A DNA stretch of 64,000 bases from Plasmodium relictum (lineage: Eukaryota > Apicomplexa > Aconoidasida > Haemosporida > Plasmodiidae). Below are positions 1 to 12,112 of the stretch, in pieces (within the stretch, counting starts at the first letter, position 1; each line of letters begins with the position of its first letter). The stretch lies in assembly GCF_900005765.1 (NCBI RefSeq), contig NC_041685.1, forward strand, positions 1,116,001-1,180,000, in the 5' to 3' direction. Both the position numbers and the translations under genes were made by a program. The notes under the pieces were generated by a model. That model worked only from the letters and a program-made list of their open reading frames with translations. It was not told where the DNA came from and ran no database searches.

Positions 1-1370
1 TTTTGAAAAAATAAAAAATTGAAATTAACTATTTGTTTTTCGTTAAATGAATATCTATTCTTATCAAAAAATATTTCCCAAGCCATTACATTAGCATTAC
101 TATTTAATATATATGGAGAATAAAATACTTTTTTGAATAAAAATTGGCAATTCATGTTATTATTATTATTATCACTACTTATTTTATCTTGTACTTTAAT
201 GAAAGTATTTTTTTTTTCAACACTTTGAGACATTTTTAATTGATCACTGTTTTTTTCTTTTCTTACTTTATATTTCATTGTTTCATATATATTTTTTTGA
301 TTTATTGAATATGGACGATAAAATAAGTAATTAAATATAGATATAATTCTCTTATCTATTTCATATAACATATTATTCAAACTTATATATTCATTTTTAT
401 TTTTCAAAATAAAATAGTTATAGTTATTGTGTTTTTTTAAAAAGAAAATTGTACTTAGAAAACTGTAGGCATCCATTAATATAACATCATAAAATGATTT
501 TAATTCTTTTATATTTATTTTGTTTTCATTATAGTTTACATCAATTATTTTTTTCTCATTTTTATCTTTGTTATTCTTAATAAGACTATTTTTCTTAAAT
601 GTATTTATAAAAAAAGAATTGTTCATATTAATATTGTTGATATCCTCATTTATTATAAAGAAATTAGTATGAAATAGATAATTAAACAAATGGAGATAAA
701 ACAAGTTTAATATATCAAAATTTATTTGATATTTCTGTAATTTTATGTTGTGTTTGTTTATTATTGTAAGGAGTTCTAATAGCTTTTGACTATCTACTGG
801 TGCAGACAAGGAAACATTTTCTTTTTTATAATTACTTTTATGATTTAAATAATTTTCATTTATTACTATAATCTCTACAATTAGTTTTTCAAAAACACTT
901 TTACAATTTTTTTTTTGTTCATCATAATTTAATAAACATAGGGAATTAAACAAATAAATATAATTTTTTATATTAATTTTTTCTTTTTTTTCTAATAGAA
1001 TATATTTCAAATAAACATCAAAAAATGAATTAGAATATTTTTTACTAAAATATAAAAATTTATTTAAATTAGCAAAGTAAATTTTCTTCTTATTATTATT
1101 TCTTTTTTCATCATCAATTATTGTCAATTTAAAATATTTATTTTCTTGTTCACAATTTTCAGTTGAATATATAGGACTAGTAAAATAGCTGACTCCATTT
1201 TCTAAATAATTTAAATAATATGAAATAGTTGATAATGGATATACTAAGTCATCGTCATTTAAATATGCACTATTCTTGCTTTTAATAACAAAATTATAAA
1301 ATTGTTTTAGTTTTTTTTCATTTTTCTCTTTAAAAATATTGATTAAAACATTTATTAAAAAATTTTTCAT
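1..1370 (-). CDS. Unrecognised conserved-type protein, N-terminal part (runs off the window)
   Basis: An uninterrupted minus-strand frame runs from an ATG at 1370 to the window edge, giving about 456 residues without a stop. The translation begins MKNFLINVLINIFKEK and is rich in Leu, Ile, Phe and Asn, with short amphipathic helix-like stretches and a few Asn/Lys inserts (for example an NNNNN run near residue 424). There is no signal peptide or obvious transmembrane segment. The repeated short helices recall organellar alpha-solenoid proteins (RAP/OPR type), whose diagnostic RAP domain would lie at the missing C-terminus, so this is only a guess. The ATG is preceded by very AT-rich DNA with no extending frame. 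The gene is real by composition; its function is not recognised. Confidence 0.72.
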   Translation of the reverse strand, partial: MKNFLINVLINIFKEKNEKKLKQFYNFVIKSKNSAYLNDDDLVYPLSTISYYLNYLENGVSYFTSPIYSTENCEQENKYFKLTIIDDEKRNNNKKKIYFANLNKFLYFSKKYSNSFFDVYLKYILLEKKEKINIKNYIYLFNSLCLLNYDEQKKNCKSVFEKLIVEIIVINENYLNHKSNYKKENVSLSAPVDSQKLLELLTIINKHNIKLQKYQINFDILNLFYLHLFNYLFHTNFFIINEDINNINMNNSFFINTFKKNSLIKNNKDKNEKKIIDVNYNENKINIKELKSFYDVILMDAYSFLSTIFFLKKHNNYNYFILKNKNEYISLNNMLYEIDKRIISIFNYLFYRPYSINQKNIYETMKYKVRKEKNSDQLKMSQSVEKKNTFIKVQDKISSDNNNNNMNCQFLFKKVFYSPYILNSNANVMAWEIFFDKNRYSFNEKQIVNFNFLFFQ

Positions 1371-2049
1371 TATATATATTTTAATAACATTGAAAAGGAA
1401 AAAAAAAAATATATATATATGTGTATAAAGCCGAAAAATTATTTATTTTAATATAATAATCAAATTTTTTTTATAAATGTATATATGATAAAAACATTTA
1501 AATAATATCCTGAGATAATTTGTAATACGTTATGTTTTATGACTAATTCATTATGTCAAATTTTTATTAAAATTTTATTTACAATATTTTTACAAAACTA
1601 TTGCATACCTCTCTGAAATGACAGAAGTATAAAAACATATATATAAATATATATGTATAAATATATTTCTTTTAATAATATCTTTTCAATTTCAGTACAT
1701 TTTACATTTTTTTTTTAATAATTTTCAATTTTTTCTTTTATATAAATGAATAAAAATAAATAATAATAAAAACAACATTATATATATATAAAAAAAAAAA
1801 AATATTTAAAAAGTTTTAATTTTCTTTTTCATAAAATTCTTATATATTTGTAAATTTTTAATCTATAAATTTATATGCATATAAATATATATATATATTA
1901 TATGCTATTTTTTCTTTTAATATAAAAATAGTAAAAAAATACTTCATAAAGGAAAAGGTATATTATGAATATGATGTAAAACATTTATTATAAGAAAAAA
2001 TTTAGTTTAATGAAAAATATTTTATTATACTTTTTTTTTTTTTTTTTTT
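1371..2049. other. Intergenic, promoter of the edge gene and 3' flank of exportin-2
   Basis: No gene is seen. Between about 1508 and 1640 the base composition is less extreme (sites such as CCTGAGATAA and CTCTGAAATGACAG) than in the surrounding TA repeats. The position just upstream of the edge gene's ATG makes promoter or 5' UTR sequence likely. A poly(T) run lies at 2031-2051, directly after the exportin-2 stop. Confidence 0.5.
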
Positions 2050-5000
2050 TTAATTATTAAATAATTGAAGAATGCTATTATATGAATTACTATGACAAAT
2101 TTGCATAAAAATTGGATTAAATAAATTCTGTTTCAGTTCTGCATTGATGTTTATATCTCTTAGGACCTAAAAATTAGGAAAAAAAAAAATATGTATATAT
2201 GTATATATATATATATATATTATATGTTTTATATTTTATACATTTTAATATAAAACAAAAAGTGTATATAATAAAACAAAATTATATATATATATGTATT
2301 TTTTTTTTTCTTACTGTTTCATTAATGTTTTCATTATTAATCATTTGTAATTTAACATAAGTTACTTCAAAATTTTTATCCATTTCATCTTTTTCAATAT
2401 CTAAATATTGACTTTTACTTTTTTTTAAAACTAATTCATTACTAGTAATATTTTTATTTAAGTGATTAAGCATTTCTACAACAAATGATTCATTTCTTAT
2501 TTTTTCGTTGCTTATTAATTTTGTTAATGCAATAAATATTATAATTTTTTCGTTCACATTTATTAATTTATCTAATATTGGCATATATAAACTTTTTAAG
2601 ACATTAAAGATTAAACCTAACATAATAAAAATAAAATAATAACATGTGTTAAATTATTAAAATATGCAATTTATTATGAAATATATATATATTTTTTATT
2701 ATTATATGAAATATGTATATAAATATATATAGACATAAATATGTAAAAATAAGAATTTATTATTGTACCATTTTGTATTTGTTCTACTGTATTAATAAAA
2801 ATGTTAACGTCTGTTTTTAAAATAAAAACAGATAAAGAATGAATTACTTTAATTTTAATAATGTCATTTTTATATTGTTGTACAAAAGTAAATAATAAAA
2901 CGAATAAGGGTTTCAGAAAAGATTGATAAGATTCGACAGGTAAATAAGTAAAAATAATTAAAATAATTTGAAAAGAATCTGTGGATAACTTTTTGTTAGA
3001 TAAACAATAATGATATATATTAAACAATTGTTGCATATTATTTTTAATTATATCTTGGAACATATTATATTTTTTAAAGAAACTCTTTAAAACACAAATT
3101 ATTCCATTAGCATTTCCTATAGTACTTCTCCATAAGTCCATTTCATATAAATTATTAAGAATTTTTATATGAATTTTTTGAATCGTATCAGTATTATCTA
3201 TTATGATAGATAAAATTTGAAATATATATGGAATAAAGTCATGTATATATAATTGTAAAATTTGTGCAAAAGTTGTTATAATAACATTTTCTACTTGATT
3301 AATGCTACTAGATATTCGAGATTTATATATTAAAGAAATAATTATAGTAAGTAATTCAAATAAATAATGATTAAATAAAGGATTATGTGAATCGTTAACT
3401 ATTAATTTAATTATATTGTCAATAATTAATAAAATTGATACGTAGAAACTTGATAATTTTTCTGGATATATTAAAAATATTCTTAATATAGTTATTAAAA
3501 TATATTCATTTAGTGTTTTATTGTAAATATGAAATTTTAACAAAAATAATAATCTACTTAGTATATTTGGTATTGTATTATTAAAGATAATATTTAAAAG
3601 TTCTTCACTAAGATTCTGATTTAATAATCTGTTTATACATAAGCAAGAATAACTATAAATCATTATTTTCTCATTATATAACAAAAAATTCAAAAAAGTG
3701 AAGATATCTAGAGCAGTATTTACATTACATATATTTCTATTATTTAAAAGAAATTTTAAAATAGACAATAAATATATCGTGTTTTTTGAATTAAATATTT
3801 CTTCATTTTTTAACCAAACACATTTGTCTGTTTGATTTAAATTCTGATTTAAAAAATTATAATCATTTATATTATAACAAAAGTTGTCCAAATTCGAAAA
3901 TTTCATTCTAATAGACATAATAAATTCTTTTAATACATTCTTTAAATTATGCTCATAAAAACTTTGAGCTAAATTTATTTGATTTAAACAAGTAATTAGT
4001 TGAACTTTGTATTCCATATTGCAGGCATCATAAAACGTATCATTTTTATCAATAATTAAATCATTTTCAGTATTTCTATTAATAGCATTATTATTATTTA
4101 AATTAGATAAATTAACTGATGAGATTATAAGAGAATCTTTTGATAATATTCGGAATTCTAATAAAGGAAAGCATATATCAAAATAATTATTACAAAGAGT
4201 TTTTAAAAAGTAAATAGCAGTAGATCTAATTGAAAAAGAATTTACATTATTTAGATCATTTTTAAAATAATCTAAATCTGCTTCATTTATTTCGTCTATA
4301 TCTATGCGCTTTAGTCTAATGTGATACAACACTCTTTCTATTATTTTTTCTAAAAATTCTTTATCCTTATAAGGATTTAAATCATTCTTTTCTAAATTCA
4401 TATGATGAATTAATTTAATAGTAGATGATAAACAGTTGTAGTTGTGGCATATTAAGATTTTGTCTTCTTCTTTATATAACATTTGTGTTAAAGAAAAAAT
4501 TAATTTTATTATATATGTTTTGGATTCTTCTTGATAATTTTCTGAAATAACTTTTATAATATCAGTGATCATGATTTTGCATTTCAATAAATTATGTTCA
4601 AAATTTTTTTTTAACTTTATTAAATCTTCATTGGTTATTCTAAATAAGTTTTTCTCACTTTCATTCATAAATATATTTTGTTTATTTGATAAACTAGTAG
4701 ATGATACATCAGTTTTCATGTTTTTCAATAGATTTATGTGATTAAAATAATTTTTCAGTATATCCATATCAAATAATAAAAAATTATAAAAAATATTAAA
4801 AAAAATATCAAAATTGTCTTCATAATATTCAGGCAAATCAATTATAATAATATTATAAAATATCTTTAAAAATATATGTATGTTCATCAATAAATGATTC
4901 ATAATATAAAAACAAATATTTATTTCTTCGTTTGTATTTGTACTATTAGTGGTAGTAGAATAAGAATTGGATAAACTTAATTTATTATTTATGAAGTTTG

Positions 5001-6150
5001 TGTATTCGGTAAATTTATTATACAAATAAATAAAATATAAAGTTATCGGATATTCAATATGTGTTAAAACAATTTTCAAATCATATTTTGAAACATAATC
5101 ATTATCTTTATATTTTTTTAAAATTTTTCTAATAATTTTCAGAGCAGTGTGCTTATTTTTGAAAAAAGAAATATTTATATTTTTGAAAATTACATTTGCT
5201 TTTGATACAGATAATAATTTTATATTATTATTATAATCTTTTATAATAGTACCTTTTCCTACAAAATCAAATCCGCTTATTGAATTTAATGAATTTTTTT
5301 TATTTATATCAATGGTAAAATTAGAAGTTAATGAATTATTTATTTGTGTATTTTCTTCTATGTTGTATAAGAAATGATCATTTAACATGAATAAATTGTG
5401 CTGATTATTAGATTTATAAATTTTTTTTGTATTATTTATATAATTTACTATATCATCATTTAAAGAATTATTTCTATTATTAATTATTCCTTTTATATTT
5501 TCAATATTTTCAATCAATTTATTATATTCAATAAAAAAATTTTCTTGGGTTATATTTTGTAATATTTCTTTATTTCTTACATATAACATTATGCATTCAA
5601 TAATTTTCATAGCATCAGGATTACTTTTCTTCTCTTCATTATTAAAAATATTAATTAAATGAACTATATTATAATCATTAATATATAAAATAATAATATA
5701 AAATAATAAGTAATCGTAATCATCGCAAATATTATATTTAAATAAATTAAATAATATTTCAAAAAAATATTTTTCGAGACTTTTTATTTCTTCATTTTTT
5801 ATATCTAATAAAACATGCATACATATGTGCTTAATGATTATACACAAATCATTGCTCAATTCTACGTTTTCCAAATTACTATGAATACTTTTCTTTATAT
5901 AATTTTTTATACTTATTAATATGCTTATCTTAACATTTTTATTTAAAAATTTGTCATAAAAATTTTTCTGTTCATTTTTTTCATTATGAGGATACATTAT
6001 AAATTTCAGAAGAATTTTAATATAATTTTCTTTATTACTATCATTATATAATGAACTAATTTTCTCTTCACTAGCTTTTACTTCTTCAAAGTTATTTGAT
6101 ACACTTTGCATAAATATAGTTAAAAGATGCTCCTCAATTTGGTTATCCAT
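2050..6150 (-). CDS. Exportin-2 (CAS/CSE1), importin-alpha re-exporter, three exons
   Basis: Joined model: exon 1 6150-2769, exon 2 2616-2315, exon 3 2166-2050 (introns 152 and 148 nt, GT-AG), giving 1266 residues with consistent phases (1, then 0). The N-terminus carries an importin-beta N-terminal domain (LLTIFMQSV, then ILISIKNYIKKS around residue 95). The middle has the CAS-type segment DIDEINEADLDYFKNDL followed by a HEAT helix, and near residue 1000 FAQILQLYIHDFIPYIFQIL matches the CSE1 C-terminal domain. CAS proteins return importin-alpha to the cytosol together with RanGTP. The length is somewhat above the roughly 970 residues of human CAS because of Asn-rich inserts near residues 210-300 and 385-405. 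The last exon encodes a short tail ending LFNN. The family call is firm; importin-beta relatives such as exportin-7 fit less well. Confidence 0.85.
2167..2314 (-). other. Intron 2 of exportin-2
   Basis: The donor ACA|GTAAGA and acceptor TTTTTAG|GTC keep phase 0 and remove an in-frame stop, allowing a 38-codon last exon. Confidence 0.75.
2617..2768 (-). other. Intron 1 of exportin-2
   Basis: The donor ATG|GTACAA and acceptor ATGTTAG|GTT restore the frame in phase 1 and rebuild a GGT glycine codon across the junction. Confidence 0.75.
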
Positions 6151-6492
6151 TTTATTAAAATTAATTTTTTATTCAAGAAATGAAAAAAATAAAAGAAAAA
6201 ATATGAGAAATTATAATAAATAAAACTTTATATATATATATATATATATAAATGTACACATAAATATATATCCTTTTCTCCCTCTTTCAAAAAATATTTT
6301 TTATATAGAAAAATAAAAATAATAAATATATATGAAATATATTTATATAATTTTATTAAAGTAATTTTTTTTTTTTTTACTGTTGGAATACATATGTATT
6401 TTTTTTTTTTTCCTTTTATTGGAGAAATATATATATGTATATCTTTTCTTTTTTCTTTTTCATATTTATATTTATGTATTTAATATATATAT

Positions 6493-6540
<48 letters not shown>

Positions 6541-7492
6541 TATTCTGTTTTATTTTTATTTTATTTTTTTTTAAACCTTTTTTGAATATATGCTTTTTAT
6601 AAAATTTGTATATTCTTTACATATGTATTTTTTATTTTTTTTTATTAAAATGTTAAATATCATAATAATAAAAATTTATTTATCAAAATAAAACAATTAA
6701 AAAAAAAAATTTTTAAATATATAAAAATTGAATTATTTTTAATTAAAATAAATGTATTTAAAAATAAAATGAAAAATTTTTTTATAAAAAATTAAATACA
6801 TTAAAATGTATTTTTTTTTTTGTGAAAAATGTGAGAAATATCCTTAAACATTTTTTTTTATAGTATCTTCGAAGGCTCATCATTCCATAAAAGTATTAAA
6901 AATTATATTTTTTTTTCTCAATTTTTTTTATAATTTTTTATTTTTTATTGAAATTTTTATTTTTATTTTAATTCAACATTCGTTATTATTTTTAAATATA
7001 AAGATACATTTACAAAACTTTTTTTTATATATGTGTTTTTTAAAAAAAATGAAAACATACATTGATACTTTAATTTATCATGTAAATTAATTAGAAATTT
7101 CATATTAATTATTCTAAATTATAAAATTAATTATATATTTTGTAATTAGAAGAAAAAAAAAAATAAATTAATATATAGAGATATACATCTTTACACAGTA
7201 AAAATAAAATTCTAATATTATTTAAACGAAAAAAAACTATATATATTAATTATTGGAAAAATAAAAAAAAAATAATATAAAGTGTTTGTACTTTAAGAAA
7301 AAAAGATACAATAAATAATTTATTTTTCTTTTCTTTTATTTTATTTTTTCTTTTTTATAAAATGTTAAATTTTGTTTTATTTATAAATATTGTATATTTT
7401 AATAATACATTTTTATTAATCTTTTTAAATAATAAAATTTTCAAAATATAATAATAAATATAATGTGGGAATGTAATTCTGCATCTATTTTA
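6151..7492. other. Intergenic between exportin-2 5' end and the STI1-domain gene 3' end
   Basis: No gene is seen; both flanking genes are on the minus strand, so the part next to 6150 should hold the exportin-2 promoter. There are (TA)n runs at 6233-6250 and 6486-6537. A slightly GC-richer patch lies at 6861-6886 and contains an 8-base palindrome, CTTCGAAG. Confidence 0.5.
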
Positions 7493-7987
7493 CTACTTTT
7501 TTTGAAAAGTAAAGTTTTTTGTTAAATTTTTTAAATGAATATGATCACTTTTTGCATTCATGTATTGAAATAAAATTTCTAAAAATTTCATAATTTTATC
7601 ATCTTTTTGATATTTTTTTATTGCATCTAAAGGATTATTTAAATAATCATTCATAAAATCATTTACTTTTTTATTTTCAATTAAATCCTTAAAGTTATTA
7701 TTTCTGCTTATTATCATATTTATTTCATCACTGTTTAAAATAACATTACTATATTTTTGTGAAATGTAAGAATTTTCTTTTTTAATTTCATTATTAATAT
7801 CATTTTGCTTTTTATCATTCAAATTTATTTGTACATTTGTATTTATTTCCGATACATTAATATTTTTTCTATTATTTGGATCAAAATTTTCTTTTTTTTC
7901 TTTTTTTGTAAAATTTTCATTCTTTTTAGTTATTTTTTCAAGTGGAGGAGGTAATATATCAAATTGAATATTTCTATTGTTTTTCAT
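7493..7987 (-). CDS. Small protein with a C-terminal STI1/Hip-type domain
   Basis: A single-exon frame of 164 residues. The first half is a basic, Asn/Lys-rich disordered segment opening with FDILPPPLEKI. The second half (about residues 95-150) resembles the STI1/DP domain found in Hop, Hip and ubiquilin: a pair of short helices with 'VNDFMNDYLNNPLDAIKKY' followed by 'KDDKIMKFLEILFQYM', aligning with the NP..I.KYQ.DP.VM pattern of Hip. Such domains bind hydrophobic client peptides or assist Hsp70/Hsp90 co-chaperones. No TPR is present, so it is not a full Hop or Hip. The role is inferred from a short domain match; the gene itself is supported by composition contrast and a clear ATG. Confidence 0.62.
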   Translation of the reverse strand: MKNNRNIQFDILPPPLEKITKKNENFTKKEKKENFDPNNRKNINVSEINTNVQINLNDKKQNDINNEIKKENSYISQKYSNVILNSDEINMIISRNNNFKDLIENKKVNDFMNDYLNNPLDAIKKYQKDDKIMKFLEILFQYMNAKSDHIHLKNLTKNFTFQKK

Positions 7988-9284
7988 TTTTTAAAAAATA
8001 TGTATTTAAAAAAAAAAAGAAAATTTCAGAAATAGATTTTTCGTTTGCCTAAAAGATAAAACTAATTAAGTATTTAACAAAAAAAAATTTTTTTTTTTAA
8101 TATATGTTAATTCAATATATATATTTATCTCATTGGATTTATATATTTTTTTTTTTTACATAATATTATTGAATATAGGACAAGTGCTCATTAATACAAA
8201 AAATTTATATATATATATAAACATTTTAAATTCTTATTTTATTTCTTCTTTTAACAGTACACTTAAAAAAAAAAAATTAATTGTAAATATTAATATATAT
8301 TTTATTTCTAAAAATTTTTAAATAAGGAAATCATCTTGTCTTCTTTATATATTTTTAAATAATTAACTATTTACTTCTAAATAAAATTAAAAAAAAAATA
8401 GATGAATCTTTTTTTTTTTTTGATAATAATATTTTAAAACTATTTAAAATTACAAATAGAAAATAATAAAATTGTTAATAAAACTTTCCAAAAAGTGGAA
8501 AATATTTATGGAAAAAAAATTTGAAAAAAGGTTACATTTTCTATTTTTTTTCTATTTTTTTTTTTTTTGGTATTTTTTTTAAACTAAATAAGCTAATAAA
8601 TAATTTCAAAGAAAATAAATAAGGTAGCATATTGAAAATAGAAATGAATTAAAAAAAAAATTGAAAAAAATTGAATTTACTATTTGAAATATACAGTAAA
8701 TAAAATTTGAAAAAATATTATTTTTAAAAATTCTTTATTTGTTAGATAATAAAAAAAAAAAAAAAATATATTTTTTTTTCTTTTAAAATTAAAATTATAA
8801 ATAAATATATATATTTTTAATGGTTATATTGGATAAATTCAATTTTAAAAAATTTGGAAAAAATAACACGAAATGTTTTATTTTAAAAAAAAATTTCTTT
8901 CTATGTAATATATAGTTAAAATTTTTTTTTTTTTTTTTCTGTTTAAAATTTTTCCTTATAGATGAAAATTTGAAGTTTCACTATCAATTATTTTTATTTT
9001 TAAAATTATAAAACAAGTTTAAAAAAACAAAAAAAAAATGTTTATGATAACAAATATTAATCTAAATAGAGTTGTAGGTATATATATTGAAATTTAACTA
9101 AGAAGGAAAAAAAAATATATATAAAAAGAAAAAAATTAGAAGTAAAATTATCAATGAAGTATAAAGAAGTTAAAAAGAGGTGAATAGTGAAAAATTGAAA
9201 TTTAAAAAAAAATAAAAAGTATTGTATGTAGACTAAATGACTTTAAAAAAAATAAAATAAAATAAGAAATAAAATAAAATAAAA
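7988..9284. other. Intergenic, divergent promoter region (STI1-domain gene / CstF-64)
   Basis: The two genes point away from each other. The stretch is mostly poly(A)/poly(T) blocks. A small hairpin, TTCCAaaaagTGGAA, lies near 8487. The last 200 bases before 9285 are purine-rich, A with scattered G, typical of a 5' UTR in this genome. No further gene is supported. Confidence 0.5.
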
Positions 9285-11459
9285 ATGTCAAATAAGAATA
9301 ATTATAGCTTATGGATAGGAAATATTCCATTTGATGTAACTGAAAAAGAATTACATGAAATTTTGTCAAAGGTAGGTGATGTGATAAATGTTAGAATAAA
9401 GTATGATATTGATAAAAATGTAAGTAAAGGGTTTGCTTTTTGTGAATATAAAGATCTTGAAACGTGTATGCTAGCTTTAAAATATATTAATGGTTATGAG
9501 ATAAAAGGAAGAAAACTTAAGTTATATTGGGCAAACGAAGAATTTAAAGAAAAAATAAATAACAATGCAAAAAATAGAAGCGATAAAAGAATAACAAAAA
9601 ATTCTCACAAATTAGATATAATAGATGTGAACAATAAAAAAAATATTTTAAGTTCCTATATAAAAAATGATTTGATCGAAAAAGACTTAAGTGCAAATGA
9701 AATAAGGGAAAATAATATAAGAATAAATATTTCTAACATTATTCATACTTTAACCACTTCGCAAATTATATATATTTTATCTTATTTTCAAAAATATTCT
9801 ATTGAAAACTTTCACAATTTAAAAATTTATTTTCAAAAAAATGGTAATGTTGCTTATGCTCTTCTTCATTGTTTGTTCATATTGAATATAATAAATGATT
9901 ATAGTATTACAAATAACTTAAATATTTGTATTAATAACGAGACAATTTTAAATAAAAATGAAAGAATTTTACAAATGAATAATAGTAATATTAAAATAGA
10001 ATTGAATACAAATGATTTGAAAAATATTAACAAAATGCAAAATAAAAATAAAGAAGAAAATACAGTTTTTAAAAATAACAAAATTAATACTAAAAAAGAT
10101 GATAATATATTTAAAAATAACAAAATTCATTTAAAAAAAGAAGAAAATGATAGTTTAATGAAAAATAACATTTCTTCCTTTAATAAAAAAAATTATACTC
10201 ATAATTTATCTAATTCTTCTTCTAAAATGAAAATAAGTAATAGTTCTAGTTTATATGCGAAAAAAAATGATTCGAGCAACAAGTATTCTAGTAAAAATGA
10301 TTTTTTAAATTATACTTATAAAAATCGTATTATGAATGAATCAGAATCTCCTAATATTTCTAGTGAAAGCCATAATATTTTATATATGAATAGTAACATA
10401 AATTCTAAAACACAAAATAAAAAAAATTTCTATACTAACAATTCTTTAAATGTTCATAAACAGAACAATGAAGTTATTGATAATAAGTACTTTGATATTA
10501 ACTACATGATGAATTCTAACAATTCTTTAAATGAAATCGTAGATTTTGGGAAAGGTTATGAACCAGATTCTTCAAATATAGAAAGTATAAACAATAAAGC
10601 ACAGCATTATAATAACAATTTAGTTGATAATAATGAACAAAGAAATTTATATCCTTGTTCATTTAATGATATGACTAGAAATAATAACTTAAAGGGAAGT
10701 GAAATTGTGGATAATTGTCATAATATAAATGAAATGCAAAGTTTTAATAATACAAATGAAGAAAATTATAATTTAAGTGATATAAAAAATATTAATAAAT
10801 TAAATGAAGCAAATAGTAAATTGAATAATTCAAATAATTTTAGTGATTCTAATGAAATGAATAATTTAAATATTAATAAAGAGACAAATAATAAAATCAG
10901 TAATATGAATAATTTTAATGATATGGATAATATCAATATTACAACTCATTTTAATGAAATGAATGTTACAAATGATCATCATTTAATTAATTATAGTATG
11001 GTAAATAATAATAATACCTATGATAAAAAAATGAAGAAGAATTTTTATATGATGAAAATGTCAAATTTGCCTGTGAACAATGACGGTAATAATAATTTAA
11101 TGAAAAATATAAATGAAAATGTAATTAATAATATAGTTTGTAAAGATATGAATCAAATTCAATTAAAGCGTTCTTATAATAATAATCATATAGGTAACAA
11201 TGTTGATAATACATTTATTAATGAAAATAATACAAATCTTTCCAATGGTAATAATAATGAAATATATTTAAATGAAATTTATTCTAATATTGAATTACCT
11301 GATGATGCCTTAGTAAATGAAGTTATAAAAAATACTGATATTTTAAATAATATTTTAAAATCAAAAATTGAAGATATGAAGAATTGGAATAATGAACAAA
11401 AAATACAAGTGTTATCTATTCAAAAAGCCTTATTATTAAAGGGCTATAGGTTAAAATAA
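9285..11459 (+). CDS. Cleavage stimulation factor 64 kDa subunit (CstF-64)
   Basis: A single exon of 724 residues. Residues 6-90 form an RRM: RNP2 LWIGNIP, RNP1 KGFAFCEY, and the final strand GRKLKLYWA. Around residues 145-205 is a hinge-like region (ISNIIHTLTTSQIIYILSYF), the part that in CstF-64 binds CstF-77/symplekin. A long Asn/Ser/Lys-rich linker follows (residues 225-665). The last 55 residues (LPDDALVNEV to KALLLKGYRLK) form the three-helix CSTF_C domain, including the KIQVLSIQKAL pattern. The protein binds the GU/U-rich downstream element during mRNA 3'-end cleavage. The metazoan Pro/Gly-rich linker is replaced by Asn-rich sequence. The domain order RRM-hinge-C-terminal domain makes this assignment strong. 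Fip1, another 3'-processing factor, lies about 24 kb downstream. Confidence 0.88.
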   Translation: MSNKNNYSLWIGNIPFDVTEKELHEILSKVGDVINVRIKYDIDKNVSKGFAFCEYKDLETCMLALKYINGYEIKGRKLKLYWANEEFKEKINNNAKNRSDKRITKNSHKLDIIDVNNKKNILSSYIKNDLIEKDLSANEIRENNIRINISNIIHTLTTSQIIYILSYFQKYSIENFHNLKIYFQKNGNVAYALLHCLFILNIINDYSITNNLNICINNETILNKNERILQMNNSNIKIELNTNDLKNINKMQNKNKEENTVFKNNKINTKKDDNIFKNNKIHLKKEENDSLMKNNISSFNKKNYTHNLSNSSSKMKISNSSSLYAKKNDSSNKYSSKNDFLNYTYKNRIMNESESPNISSESHNILYMNSNINSKTQNKKNFYTNNSLNVHKQNNEVIDNKYFDINYMMNSNNSLNEIVDFGKGYEPDSSNIESINNKAQHYNNNLVDNNEQRNLYPCSFNDMTRNNNLKGSEIVDNCHNINEMQSFNNTNEENYNLSDIKNINKLNEANSKLNNSNNFSDSNEMNNLNINKETNNKISNMNNFNDMDNINITTHFNEMNVTNDHHLINYSMVNNNNTYDKKMKKNFYMMKMSNLPVNNDGNNNLMKNINENVINNIVCKDMNQIQLKRSYNNNHIGNNVDNTFINENNTNLSNGNNNEIYLNEIYSNIELPDDALVNEVIKNTDILNNILKSKIEDMKNWNNEQKIQVLSIQKALLLKGYRLK

Positions 11460-12112
11460 AGTATCTTTTTATATAATATTTTATTATATTCTATTTTATG
11501 TTTGTTTTTGCATTTTAATACTATTATTTTTAATTATATATATATATATATATTATTATCTACTTATATTACTTTTTTTATTAATCACTATAACTTTTTT
11601 TTATTTTTTTTTAATATATTGATGGAATTTTTTTTTATAAATTTCTTTAAAGAAATCTTAATTTTATATTTTAATTAAATAGTTATCAAACGTTTTTTAT
11701 TTTTTTATAATTTGTAAAAAATTTATCATTATTTTATTTAATTATTTTATTTTATTTTATTTTTTTTTTTTTTTAATATTATATTTTGAGAGCATTTATG
11801 TATATTTGTTTTATGTGTGTAAAATATATATATGTATAATTTAAAATTTTTTTTTTTTTTTTTGTTCATTATAATTATTATTTTATCAAAAATTTTATTT
11901 TTATTCTGTTTTTCTTATTTTTTTAAATATAGAAATTTAGACAAAAAAAAAAAAAATTTATGCATATATATATTAAAAACTGATTTGTTTTATATATATA
12001 TGTGTATATATATTTTATTTTATTAAAGAAGAGATAAGATTCTTACTATTTTTAAACATTCTTTTAAGTTTAATATGTCTTTATAATAATAGTAAATATT
12101 TCACTTAGTAAT
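11460..12112. other. Intergenic, 3' flank of CstF-64 and promoter of the two-TM protein gene
   Basis: T-rich on the plus strand with an (TA)n run near 11538 and poly(T) runs at 11761-11774 and 11848-11861. No gene is supported; the short open stretch at 11832-12026 is low-complexity. Confidence 0.5.

Noticed and set aside
2282-2623. A separate 113-residue minus-strand gene
   Set aside because: It joins in phase to the exportin-2 first exon through GT-AG sites; its apparent ATG lies inside the intron next to the acceptor.
6861-6890. Possible C/D-box snoRNA on the minus strand (a perfect ATGATGA C-box word at 6877-6883)
   Set aside because: No CTGA D-box follows within about 100 bases and no terminal stem is visible.
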